Both the position numbers and the translations under genes were made by a program. The notes beneath the pieces are model-generated. The model saw nothing but the letters and a program-made list of their open reading frames with translations. It had not been told where the DNA came from and made no database searches. A stretch of 64,000 bases of DNA, taken from assembly GCF_001648595.1 (NCBI RefSeq), contig NZ_LBAW01000012.1, positions 62,001-126,000 on the forward strand, in the 5' to 3' direction. Below, in pieces: positions 54,801 through 63,182 of this stretch (the stretch's first letter is position 1; the number at the start of each line of letters is the position of its first letter). This DNA comes from Legionella bozemanae. Its GTDB lineage: Bacteria > Pseudomonadota > Gammaproteobacteria > Legionellales > Legionellaceae.

Positions 54801-57800
54801 ACATAAATTGAATCTCTTACTGCAAATTGAGTTTCCAAATTTTTAGCGTCGAATAGATAGTTTAAAAGCTTGTTCAAATTGCCGTTTGAATCTAAGTCAA
54901 TCGTATAATTTCTACTGAGTCCGAGCTCATTTCTAAAGCTTTTCCAAAAAGCACTCGCCATAGTATGCTCAGGATTTACTTTATTTTTACCATTAATGCT
55001 ATAGGCATTTTCTGTAACTAATATAAAGCTGCTCGGGCATGATTTAAACATTTTTTGACAGCAATGAAACAACGCAGTAAATTGCCCTTCTTCATAAAAG
55101 AAGATTATATTTTTATTTTCTATACTCTCTAATGCATTCACATCATCTGTGCGCTGGTAAGCAAGATGGCCAAATACTTGTTTCACTTTCATTTCATCTT
55201 GCGCAATAACCCAAAAGTCAGGGATATCTGGTGTGCTTAGCAAGTTTACATTAAGTTTATTCCAGATTATTTCATAGAGATGATTCAAGTGAGATTCATT
55301 GCCAGAAATTGGGCTCGCTTGCACTATATCAGTACTTATTAAAGAGTCCCTTTTTTCAAACCAAAATTCTTTCCGGTCAAACGCATAGTTAGGCAGCGCT
55401 ACTTTTATAAATCTATGATCACAATTTTTATAGTATAAATTCCAGTCTACATTTTTGCCTTGCAAATAATCGGTAAGCAATAACATTAGTACAGCATCGT
55501 CTTGTAAATCAAACGGATTATTTTTCCCTTGCGATGATGCAAATTGGCCCATATCTAACAATCGCCCGGCCTCAGCAGCGCTTTTAGCAACCACAGCCAA
55601 CCGATAAGGATGATGTTCTCGGCAAGTGGCAGCGGTAAAACATACATCACTAAAACTATCTTTTGTTGTTTCTAAATACTGTGGATATCGTTTTGCCAAA
55701 CGGTCTAATGAGGTTTGGGTTTTTGCCGATAGAACCAGTAAATTTAATCTCGCTGGTTGAGGTGGACTTTGATCTGCCTTTACAGCAAATTCTTGCAAAA
55801 TAAGATGGGCATTCGTACCGCTGAAGCCAAAAGAATTGACCCCTGCGCAGTTGGGTTTTGAACCCATGTTCCAATCCATATTTTGCAGAGCGATACGTGT
55901 ATTATCTAGTTTTATGTTGGGATTTAATTTTTTAAAATTTAAATTCTTATAAATTTTCTTCTTTTGTAGGCTAATGATCGTTTTAATAACACCTGCTATA
56001 CCAGAAGCACTTTCAAGATGACCTATATTTGTTTTAACCGCCCCGAGATATAAGGGGTTATCTTTGCTACGCTGACATCCATAGACGTTATTAATAGCAT
56101 GAACCTCGATAGGATCACCTATAGGAGTACCTGTTCCATGCGTTTCAACATAGCTGATATCACTGCTCGATAACTTGGTTTGTTTCAGAGCTTGCAACAT
56201 CACTTCTTCTTGGCTTTTACCGTTAGGAGTAGTAAAGCCCATAGATTTTCCGTCATGATTAACTGCTGAGGCTTTAATAACCGCTAAAACCGTATCCTTA
56301 TCGCGAACCGCGTCCGCCAGTCTTTTAAGAAAGATGACCCCACAACCTTCGGAGCGTACATAACCATCTGCACCTGCATCAAAGGTTTTACATTGACCAT
56401 CGGGCGATAATGCCTTAGCGTTGCAAAGAGCTATATTTAGCTCTGGCATTAATATGATATTCACGCCACCAGCCAAGGCAAAATCAATTTCTTTATTTTT
56501 TAAGCTCTGACATGCATAGTGAATTGCAACTAAAGATGAAGAACACGTTGTACTAAAACCTATCGATGGTCCTTTAAAATCAAAAACATATGCCACTCGA
56601 CCCGGAATATAACTTAGTCCATTACCGGTAACATAATAAAAATTTAATGTTTCATTTTGGTGTGGATAATATCCCGTACCAATGGGCCCCACGCCAACAA
56701 ATACACCGGTTAAACTATCACGCAAAGAACTAGGAGGGTAGTTTGCATTTTCTATAGCCAGATAACAACATTCTAAAAAAATTCGATGTTGAGGCTCCAT
56801 AAATTGCGCTTCACGGGGACTAATACCAAAAAAACTTGCATCAAAATCTTTAATATTCTCTATTAATCCAAGTTTATTAACATAGGATTTTCCTGGGACG
56901 TCCTTATTTGGATTATAGTATTTTTCATTGTCCCATCGATCGATTGGAATATCCTTAATGCCACTCAGCCCTTCTTCAAGCAACCTTTCAAATGCGGTAA
57001 TATCAGGTGCATTAGGCAGCGAACAGCTCATTCCTATAATAGCGATTGCATCGTCTGCCGCCTTCTGAGGCGCATTAATTGATGATTGTTCACTAATGCT
57101 ACTGCTTCTAGGTTCATGCCAATAGGGTTTTCTATCAAAGTAATACAGCGGTAAATCAACTTTATTGTATTGATTATCACGTTCATCTAATCTTATGTTG
57201 GCACCGGATAGATAAAGCTTGAAAATTTGATTTGCATCATTTCCGGTTATTTTGATGTCTTCTTTTATAGTTACTCTTTTCAGTTCATAATCTTTAGACT
57301 CTATTGCCTTAATTAATTCCCTTTTATCTTTTGCAATGATGGCGCAGCGAAATTTATAATGGTCTCGGCAATTGAGTAAGGTATAACACACATCACACAA
57401 ACTTACGGAAGATTCCTTGAAATAGTGTAAGTAGCTTGCCATCATGTGTTGCAATGAGTATTCACTGTTTGCTGAAAGGACAAAGCATACGGGTTCACCG
57501 TTATCCGCAATAGGCTCTTTTGATGTAAAACTTGGCGGTTCTTCAATAATAGCGCTCACATTGGTACCCGTAAAACCAAAATTGGATACTTGTGCATACC
57601 TCTTTTTATTAAGTTGTTTCGTAAAGGGTATCGCCTTAACAGGTATCAGTGCGGGTATGCTTTTCGGATCAATTGAGCTGTTTGGTGTTGCGTAATGTAG
57701 GTTTGCTGGTATGGTTTCATGCTTGAATGCCTCGATTACTTTAATCAGTGAGGCAATACCCGATGATGAAATCGTATGGCCTAGATTACTTTTTAATGCA

Positions 57801-58870
57801 CCGATAATCAGAGGCTTGTCTTTGTCATGCTGGCCTTGGTGTATGTGTTGAATCGCATTAAATTCAACCGAATCACCAACAACAGTACCTGTTCCGTGTG
57901 TTTCAATATAATCAATATCGCTTGCTGCTAAATGAGCTTGCTCTAACACGGATTGATGCATCGCAATTTGTGCCTCTATATTCGGCGCAGCCATGCCCAT
58001 TCCACCACCATCCTGATTCATGACAATGCTTTTGATCACCGCATGGATCTGGTTATCATCTTTAATCGCATCACATAACCGTTTAACTACCACTACGCCA
58101 CAACCTTCGCTACGTGCATAGCCATCGGCTTTAGCATCAAAACTACTGCATTGGCCAAGAGCTGATAGCATATTGGCCTTGGTTACGCCGATAAAAATTT
58201 CAGGACAAAGATTAAGATGGACTCCGCCAACAATTGCCATATCGCATTGCTGATTTCTTAATGCCGTGGTTGCAAGATAAAGTGCGGATAAAGAGGAAGA
58301 GCATGCTGTATCCACCGTGATGCATGGTCCTTTCAAATTTAAAAAATAAGAAAGCCTGCCTGCTGCCGCACTGTCAGCAGAACCAATATAGGTATACGCA
58401 TTAAATTTTATATTGTCTTTATAATTCAGCTGGTTGTAGTCGTTAGTAGAGATGCCACAGTACACTGCGGTATTTGAATTCTTTAATGAATCAAGGGGGA
58501 TATTGGCATGGTTTAATGCGCGAATGGATACTTCTAAAAACAGGCGGTGTTGTGGATCAATTTGTTTGGCTTCAATGGGAGCTATTTCAAAAAAAGCAGC
58601 ATCGAATAACTGAGGATCATTTAAAAACCCTCCTTTACGACTCACTATTTTATCGTCTTTCTGTCTATCAGGATCATAATACCTGTCAATATCCCAGCGA
58701 TTTGCAGGCACTTCTTTGATTGAAGTCTGTTCTTTAATTAACATCTCATAAAATGCATCAACATCTTCGATATCCGCATTAACTCCAGGAAACTGACAAT
58801 TTATTCCCACAATAGCGAGCGGCTCATGCATTATATCTGAAAGATTATCCCCCGAGTTTTTCTTTATCAT
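51815..58870 (-). CDS. AT-less type I polyketide synthase (KS-KS-KR-ACP-ACP-condensation-like)
   Basis: A 2351-residue synthase. KS1 (~15-440) has C190 in DTACSSS and the HGTGT and KSNLGH histidines. KS2 (~610-1040) has C776 in STTCSSS, HGTGTPIGDP and KTNIGHLE. Each KS is followed by a KS-to-AT linker and a post-AT linker (LPNYAFDRKEFWFE type), but the AT domain itself is missing in both modules, so malonyl loading must come in trans. KR (~1380-1560): TGGTGGLG, then S...Y1526-x-x-x-N. Two near-identical ACPs carry S1679 and S1795. The C-terminal ~480 residues resemble a condensation/acyltransferase domain with H1984 in MPHIISDDD. No thioesterase; the last domain may release the chain as an ester or amide. 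Confidence 0.88.
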   Translation of the reverse strand: MIKKNSGDNLSDIMHEPLAIVGINCQFPGVNADIEDVDAFYEMLIKEQTSIKEVPANRWDIDRYYDPDRQKDDKIVSRKGGFLNDPQLFDAAFFEIAPIEAKQIDPQHRLFLEVSIRALNHANIPLDSLKNSNTAVYCGISTNDYNQLNYKDNIKFNAYTYIGSADSAAAGRLSYFLNLKGPCITVDTACSSSLSALYLATTALRNQQCDMAIVGGVHLNLCPEIFIGVTKANMLSALGQCSSFDAKADGYARSEGCGVVVVKRLCDAIKDDNQIHAVIKSIVMNQDGGGMGMAAPNIEAQIAMHQSVLEQAHLAASDIDYIETHGTGTVVGDSVEFNAIQHIHQGQHDKDKPLIIGALKSNLGHTISSSGIASLIKVIEAFKHETIPANLHYATPNSSIDPKSIPALIPVKAIPFTKQLNKKRYAQVSNFGFTGTNVSAIIEEPPSFTSKEPIADNGEPVCFVLSANSEYSLQHMMASYLHYFKESSVSLCDVCYTLLNCRDHYKFRCAIIAKDKRELIKAIESKDYELKRVTIKEDIKITGNDANQIFKLYLSGANIRLDERDNQYNKVDLPLYYFDRKPYWHEPRSSSISEQSSINAPQKAADDAIAIIGMSCSLPNAPDITAFERLLEEGLSGIKDIPIDRWDNEKYYNPNKDVPGKSYVNKLGLIENIKDFDASFFGISPREAQFMEPQHRIFLECCYLAIENANYPPSSLRDSLTGVFVGVGPIGTGYYPHQNETLNFYYVTGNGLSYIPGRVAYVFDFKGPSIGFSTTCSSSLVAIHYACQSLKNKEIDFALAGGVNIILMPELNIALCNAKALSPDGQCKTFDAGADGYVRSEGCGVIFLKRLADAVRDKDTVLAVIKASAVNHDGKSMGFTTPNGKSQEEVMLQALKQTKLSSSDISYVETHGTGTPIGDPIEVHAINNVYGCQRSKDNPLYLGAVKTNIGHLESASGIAGVIKTIISLQKKKIYKNLNFKKLNPNIKLDNTRIALQNMDWNMGSKPNCAGVNSFGFSGTNAHLILQEFAVKADQSPPQPARLNLLVLSAKTQTSLDRLAKRYPQYLETTKDSFSDVCFTAATCREHHPYRLAVVAKSAAEAGRLLDMGQFASSQGKNNPFDLQDDAVLMLLLTDYLQGKNVDWNLYYKNCDHRFIKVALPNYAFDRKEFWFEKRDSLISTDIVQASPISGNESHLNHLYEIIWNKLNVNLLSTPDIPDFWVIAQDEMKVKQVFGHLAYQRTDDVNALESIENKNIIFFYEEGQFTALFHCCQKMFKSCPSSFILVTENAYSINGKNKVNPEHTMASAFWKSFRNELGLSRNYTIDLDSNGNLNKLLNYLFDAKNLETQFAVRDSIYVPRLEKKQLSPPPEQQKILFDREASYLITGGTGGLGKALIEYLILRGARYIIITSRSECSMDTKDLISSARKKQVYIRHYAADASNYQQMKQIFEYIEQDSKPLRGVFHLAGVIKDGLIVNLRDEDIQTVLRAKMESAQILHQLTKNIQLDVFVLFSSIASVLGSKGQSNYVAANGFLDGLAHLRHQLGLPAIAINWGPFHTVGMAANLTQAMKQQGLIPLDKDSVDILDVLLTHQVTQIAVCPIDRDIYCKNAPKQMEFFAQSREAPAPAQHFLNALREHTHEERVAMLSLALCKITADVMGMPELDQTAVKDDLYSMGMDSLMYLEIRNRMHDKLQCPSLSIPIEYFLNHPSIDKIARNLANELQNIFAKETGNHAQSIETPKPDKHFLNALREHAHEERVAMLSSALCKITADVMGMPELDQTAAKDDLYSMGLDSLMYLEIRNRMHDKLQCPSLSIPIEYFLNHPSIDKIARNLADELQNIFAKETGNHVAENPVLEEIALSDYQYIYWVSNKMSYAMNCGIHIQLHGKLNKEYLFQAFDFVVKQNSTFWINFNEDAPTQMVKKDGQFQLNYEDISLDNKRDVLKHEFYSNVRSIIPLNRQPLIRVCLYKVQHDLHELHIVMPHIISDDDTCNIVLAQVKENYTALTRGEALTPIPEKASFFDYVRQSNIDYAKNLKDKIDFWWSYNKGVKGLNFGPGNHLPDSGFGRSKHLFHYTIESQLVEKFIDWHKEKNISISSGLIAACQIVFYKITQQNKIPVTLIHKGREGGQYKSALGLFSERKMINITLNVEDSYIDSIHSIEEQLLKTAPYQKCSQLIKNQRLRGFSLSLGQYLVYAFNKAFLTKHFKKSKLNSIVIDYYLNYLAQITSRRKNILIKSKLNKMFHLNIPLLKPSPVNVCINITEGFFKEPPHMGFADLEYNYASHFASVDRPIGNQYLWIIFTRNQDGEYLVSINGPLTEKCNDQIASELIKLIKKLVKNDETKIADLISD
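53330..54020. repeat. 348-bp tandem duplication encoding the ACP pair
   Basis: The two ACP coding segments are nearly identical at DNA level; the two 4'-phosphopantetheine serine codons (53834-53836 and 53486-53488) are 348 bases apart, giving the unit length. Confidence 0.85.
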
Positions 58871-59321
58871 TAAAAAATCCCTTTAAACCACTCTATGCAG
58901 CATAGTTGCTGTCGCGTAATGTGAATAAAAATAATAAGATATGTAAAAAATCCAAACTCTTTGGATGCGTTGCCTATCAGAAAAAAAACCTCAAGAAGAT
59001 TGTCTCAAATAAGTATCTGCAATTCAGGAAGTAGTAAATCTCACTGAGTATTTGTTTCCAATAATTTTTGATAACTGAGTAAATTTAAAGCGATTTCATT
59101 AGTGCTCTGGCGTTATCAAGGGTAACTCGGTGCGTCAATTTTATTACTAATAGGCATTATTTTAATCATTTATTTTTGCGGCACAATAATCTACTAGGCC
59201 AATTTAATGACCTATTTTAACCCATAAGATTAAATGATAAAAGGTGGTGTTTTTTCTGATTCTATCGAAAATAGAAAATACAGATTATGCTATCGCGCAA
59301 TAAAAATAACGATAAGACTAA
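58871..59321. other. gap upstream of the PKS
   Basis: About 450 AT-rich bases containing the PKS promoter. I find no gene, regulator site or repeat that I can support. Confidence 0.4.
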
Positions 59322-59372
59322 ATGAGGATCAGTTTCAAAGGACGACACTTTCCACAAGATTTAATTAAATTA
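59322..59372 (+). pseudogene. IS6-family transposase start remnant
   Basis: An ATG opens the sequence M-R-I-S-F-K-G-R-H-F-P-Q-D-L-I, the typical N-terminus of IS6/IS26-type transposases (FKGRHFP). After ~17 codons similarity is lost. Only a fragment remains. Confidence 0.5.
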
Positions 59373-59617
59373 ACGATGTCATCAAAACTTTGCTCATGGA
59401 TACGCACAGGTTTTATTTTTCCCACCATAAATCTCTTACCGTCTAATATTATTGTTATTTTCTCATATGATTACACTGTAATACAGCCTTGATATAAAGT
59501 TCATAAAACGGGGCGGCCTGTTGAAAAATATGAAAAAAATTTACTCAAATGATTAAAAATGATCTAATCCAAATTTATTTTCAATGAGTTAAATTATTTG
59601 TATACAAGGATTAATTA

Positions 59618-60943
59618 ATGGCAAGAAAGGTATTACAAGTTCGCATCTGGAAGAGTTAATTCCAGCAACCCATTTTTTAAAGAAAGTAAATCAACTAGTC
59701 GATTTTTCTTTTGCTAATACCCTCACTGAAAAACTTTATAGTCCTAACAAAGGTCAACCCAGCATTTCTCCTGAACTCTACTTGCGAATAAAATTAATAG
59801 GTCATTTGTTTAATATACATTCCAATAGACAGTTAGTAGAGCATATAAAATACAACATTTGCTATCGCTGGTTTTGTCGATTAACGCTCAAAGATAAAAC
59901 ACCTCATCATTCCTCTCTGAGTCGAATTAAAAAACGATTAGGTTCGAAAATTTTAGAGCAATTTTTTTTTGAAATTATTGAACAGTGCAGGAAAGCTAAC
60001 TTATTAAATGGTACTAGTGTAATGACTGATAGTATTTTACTTGATGCAAATGCTTCTCTTGACTCATTAACGTTAAAAGAAAAAGATATCGATAATACGT
60101 TTATTGAAAAAGGTAAGCGTACCATATCAAATAAAACTCATAATTTTGGCAATTAAAATCACTACAGGTGCAATTCATGATTCTGTACCTTCTTTAGAAC
60201 AACTTAATTATGTAAAGCAAAATGCTCTTAGTTCCTTAAATGAAACGATTGCAGATAGAGCATACGGTTCAGGTGAAATTATCTCTTTTTTAAGAGCACA
60301 AGCATTAACAACCTATACCCCTTTGCTTAGTTCCCGAAGTGGTTCTTCTGAAAATAGTATTATTGATGGTTTTCAGTATGATTCAATACAGAATCAGTAC
60401 GTATGTCCTCAAAATGCCATATTAAAACCCTGTAAATCACAGGGAGATACCACTATCTATATTTCTTCCACGAAGGACTGTAAACAATGCTCTTTTTCTC
60501 CAGATTATTTGGCAAAGATCAAAAATAAAGGACCAGCTCGATATGTCACTCGCAATAAATATGCCGAGCTTTATAATCAAATGAAGAACGAAATGGAGCA
60601 ACAATATTTTAAGGAAAAATTATATGAAAGAATGTGGAAATTAGAAGGAATTATGAATGAATTGAAAAATTATCATGATTTAAAACGAGCACAATACAGA
60701 GGATTAGAAAACACACAAATTCAAGCCTATTTTGCTGCTATGGCTGCTGAGTTCAGTTCAGCATATCACTCTTCCTCTTTTGAAGTTATTGGAAGTGCTA
60801 ATCCCGGTTTTCCATTAAAGGAAAATTTAGGTATAAGTCTTTCTTGTTGCATTCTTTTCTTGGTGACTTCTTTATTTCTCTTTTTTATCTTTTTAGATAA
60901 GAAAATAAAGGACAGAGCGATAGCAATAAAAGTGTTTAAATAA
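59618..60943 (+). pseudogene. IS1182-family transposase, frameshifted
   Basis: Family sequence starts G-K-K-G-I-T-S-S-H-L-E-E-L-I-P, but one G is missing after the ATG at 59618, closing the frame after 13 codons. The N-terminal DUF772-like domain continues (SISPELYLRIKLIGHLF, YRWFCRL). At ~60110-60160 the frame shifts and a short segment is lost. The DDE part then follows in the next frame (TTGAIHDS, ETIADRAYGSG, CKQCSF) with a C-terminal RAQYRGLENTQIQAYFAAMA. At least two lesions; not functional. Confidence 0.8.
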
Positions 60944-61100
60944 ACCATATTGTACTCCTGTCTTACTGGAAAAACTTGAAGTAGTCAAAGTTTAAAAACT
61001 GCTATTTCTATTATAATTAATTTCTATTTATCCATAAAAAACATGGGGTACGCTTTTTAATCATCTGAGTTTACGATTTATCAGACTTAGTGGAAAATAA

Positions 61101-61716
61101 TCACGCTTCAATAGCTTCATCTTTACTTTTCTCTATTAGCCTTAGGGACATGTGTATCATCAACAAAAAATGATAGAATAATGCGCTATAAAATATTGAA
61201 GTATTATAGTTTGTTTTTTGCCCAGAATTAAAATGTCGTATACCAAAATTATTTAATAAATTAAAAATATCACTTTCATCTTGACTTAAACTTAGCTTTT
61301 TAATTTCCGGACGGAGCAACTCTAAAATATCTGCTAATACGAATGCCATCCCTTCTCTCTTCAGCTCTTCTACCTCTTCTGTACTTATCTACAGCATGAT
61401 TTATTTTATTCTGTATAATTTGGCGACCATCTAAACCTTCTGGGACCGCTGCTTTTAATAAATTATCAAACCCTCCTTCAACTAGAATTAAAATACATCC
61501 GTTGTCGCTTAACTCATATCCATCGGAATATTGCCTCAGTACTTCATTTACTCTTAATTGATATTCCTGTCTCGCAGTTATTTTATCAAAATTTTTGTAT
61601 TCATGATAACCACAATTTACAAAATGGCAGCTTTCAAATAAAACGCATCGCAGTATTACAGATCCTGATTCTTCTCTTGCTTTTAAAGCTGGAATGACCA
61701 GAAGCCTTAAGTACAA
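61101..61716 (-). pseudogene. frameshifted conserved hypothetical gene fragment
   Basis: Two overlapping frames read as one protein. The upstream part ends HAVDKYRRGRRAEERRDGIR; the downstream part, in another frame, continues LADILELLRPEIKKL, DESDIFNLLNNFGIRHFN, QKTNYNTSIFYSALFYHFLLMIHMSLRLIE. The switch lies near 61336 and needs an indel. This order is familiar from a widespread bacterial protein of unknown function, sometimes near defence genes. The N-terminal end runs into transposase sequence, so it is also truncated. Confidence 0.65.
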
Positions 61717-62290
61717 AGCTCATGTCTGGTGTGATAGTAAAAATCGAGTAATAACAGCTATTCACGTAACAACTGGGTCGATTCATGACTCTCAACCATT
61801 TATAGAACTGATTAAAGAGTTAAATACTAAATTTTCCCATTCTATCAAAGAGGTTGTCGCTGATCGAGCTTATGGCTCTGGTGCCATACTTGCATTTTTA
61901 CAGAATTATGGAATTAAATCTTTTATTCCTCTTTTTACAACACGGAGCGGCAATAATAATTGTTCTGAATTTGAAGGAATAGCTTTTGATCCCATTAAAC
62001 AAACTTATGTTTGTAGAAACAACGTACTATTTCATGCGAGCAAGGTTAATTCAGATGAAATTGTTACTTATCGTACAAGAGTTAAAGATTGTAGAAATTG
62101 CTCTCTAAGAGATGTTTGCCAAGCCCCTATTATGAAAGGTAGAGATGTGCAAAATATCGCAGAATTGAAAATATCCAAATACAAGCCTACATGGCTGCAA
62201 TAGCAATCAATATTAAGCGAATAGTATTTTTATGTTTGTTTTATTTTGATTTAAAAGATCAAAATCTGCCACCTTTTACAACAGGCCGCC
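61694..62290 (+). pseudogene. second IS1182-family transposase fragment
   Basis: Only the DDE-domain part remains (TTGSIHDSQPF, EVVADRAYGSGA, TTRSGNNN, CRNCSLRDVC). After ~62150 a deletion and frameshift join it to the family C-terminus in another frame (IQAYMAAIAINIKRIVF), which runs to the right inverted repeat. It is related to but distinct from the copy at 59618. Confidence 0.75.
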
Positions 62291-62327
62291 GGTACGTTAT
62301 CTATCTCAAATAACATCAATTATATAA

Positions 62328-62366
62328 AATCGCAAATTGCGATTATTTGTCGTCATATGCTATAAT
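62328..62366 (+). promoter_or_regulatory. toxin-antitoxin promoter with palindromic operator
   Basis: AATCGCAA-A-TTGCGATT (62328-62344) is a perfect palindrome overlapping a TTGCGA -35; TATAAT at 62361-62366 follows at ~18-base spacing. Such a site suits autoregulation by the antitoxin/toxin complex. Confidence 0.65.
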
Positions 62367-62397
62367 TGTTTTTATATAGTTTACGAGAGAAATTAGC

Positions 62398-62619
62398 ATG
62401 GCTCAATCGGTAAGATTATCAGATACACTAGTGAAACAAGCCAAAGCGGTTGGTGAAGTAATGTCTCGCTCTGGGGCTGGACAAATTGAACATTGGGCAA
62501 AAATAGGAAAAATTGCTGAAGAAAATCCTGATTTATCCTATGAGTTTATTAGAGATAGTTTACTAGCAAAAGCAGAAATAGATAATGGATTGATTGATGA
62601 TTATGAATTTGATCATTAA
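62398..62619 (+). CDS. ParD-like antitoxin
   Basis: A 73-residue protein. The N-terminus SVRLSDTLVKQAKAVGEVMSRSGAGQIEHWAKIG is the ribbon-helix-helix pattern of the ParD-like antitoxin family (TA_ParD_like), with an acidic C-terminal tail expected to cover the toxin. GAGAG precedes the ATG. The toxin gene overlaps its 3' end. Confidence 0.82.
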   Translation: MAQSVRLSDTLVKQAKAVGEVMSRSGAGQIEHWAKIGKIAEENPDLSYEFIRDSLLAKAEIDNGLIDDYEFDH

Positions 62620-62893
62620 GCAATTTAACTCATTTAAAAAAGCTGTAAAAAAATTGCCTAAACAATATAAAGCAATTCTCGATGATGAAGTCAGAAAATT
62701 AGTTAACAACCCAGAAATAGGTGAACGCAAGAAAGGCGATTTGGACTTCTTAAGAGTTCATAAATTCAAATTTTCAAATCAGGAAGTATTATTAGGTTAT
62801 ATATATGAAGAGGGTGAGCTCGTACTAACGTTACTTAAATTAGGACCCATGAAAACTTTTATCGTGATATCAAAAACAGCATTTAAGAACTAA
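62603..62893 (+). CDS. RelE/ParE-family toxin
   Basis: A 96-residue protein from the ATG at 62603 (other starts at 62594 and 62597). Pattern: KQFNSFKKAVKKLPKQYKAILDDEVRKLVNNPEIGERKKGDLDFLRVHKFKF then LLGYIYEEGELVLTLLKLGPM, the RelE/ParE core with a basic N-terminal helix and the R-V-(H/Y)-(K/R) strand. It overlaps the antitoxin gene by 17 bases. It could cleave mRNA at the ribosome or inhibit gyrase; the family does not decide. The pair likely stabilises this accessory region. Confidence 0.8.
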   Translation: MNLIIKQFNSFKKAVKKLPKQYKAILDDEVRKLVNNPEIGERKKGDLDFLRVHKFKFSNQEVLLGYIYEEGELVLTLLKLGPMKTFIVISKTAFKN

Positions 62894-63182
62894 TTCTCAT
62901 CTAAAGTATTTCTAACTGGTATTTTAAAATTTTGATTTCGAGATGAGCTTTCAATAAATCAAATTCCAGTCTCTATGCTGTTTCATATTTTTAGTATGAG
63001 TAATCAGACTTAATGAGCGTTATCCATCTTCATTCCCTTTTTTATCGGCACCTTCTCAAGCTGTATTGGGGGCTTGTTATTGGTATGCGCTGTAAAAAAG
63101 AAGAAGTACACATGGATATTCCTCCGCAAAATATACCTAATCAAAAATTATAATCTAAATCCATTATATAAGCACATTCAAA

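Larger units (their letters stand above)
59512..62290. mobile_element. decayed IS1182-type composite element
   Basis: Ends carry inverted GGCGGCCTGTTG (left at 59512, right ending 62290, extended by AAAA on both). Inside are two broken IS1182-family transposase copies in the same direction, with an inactivated gene fragment on the opposite strand between them. It lies just upstream of the PKS and is evidence of past transposition at this locus. Confidence 0.65.
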
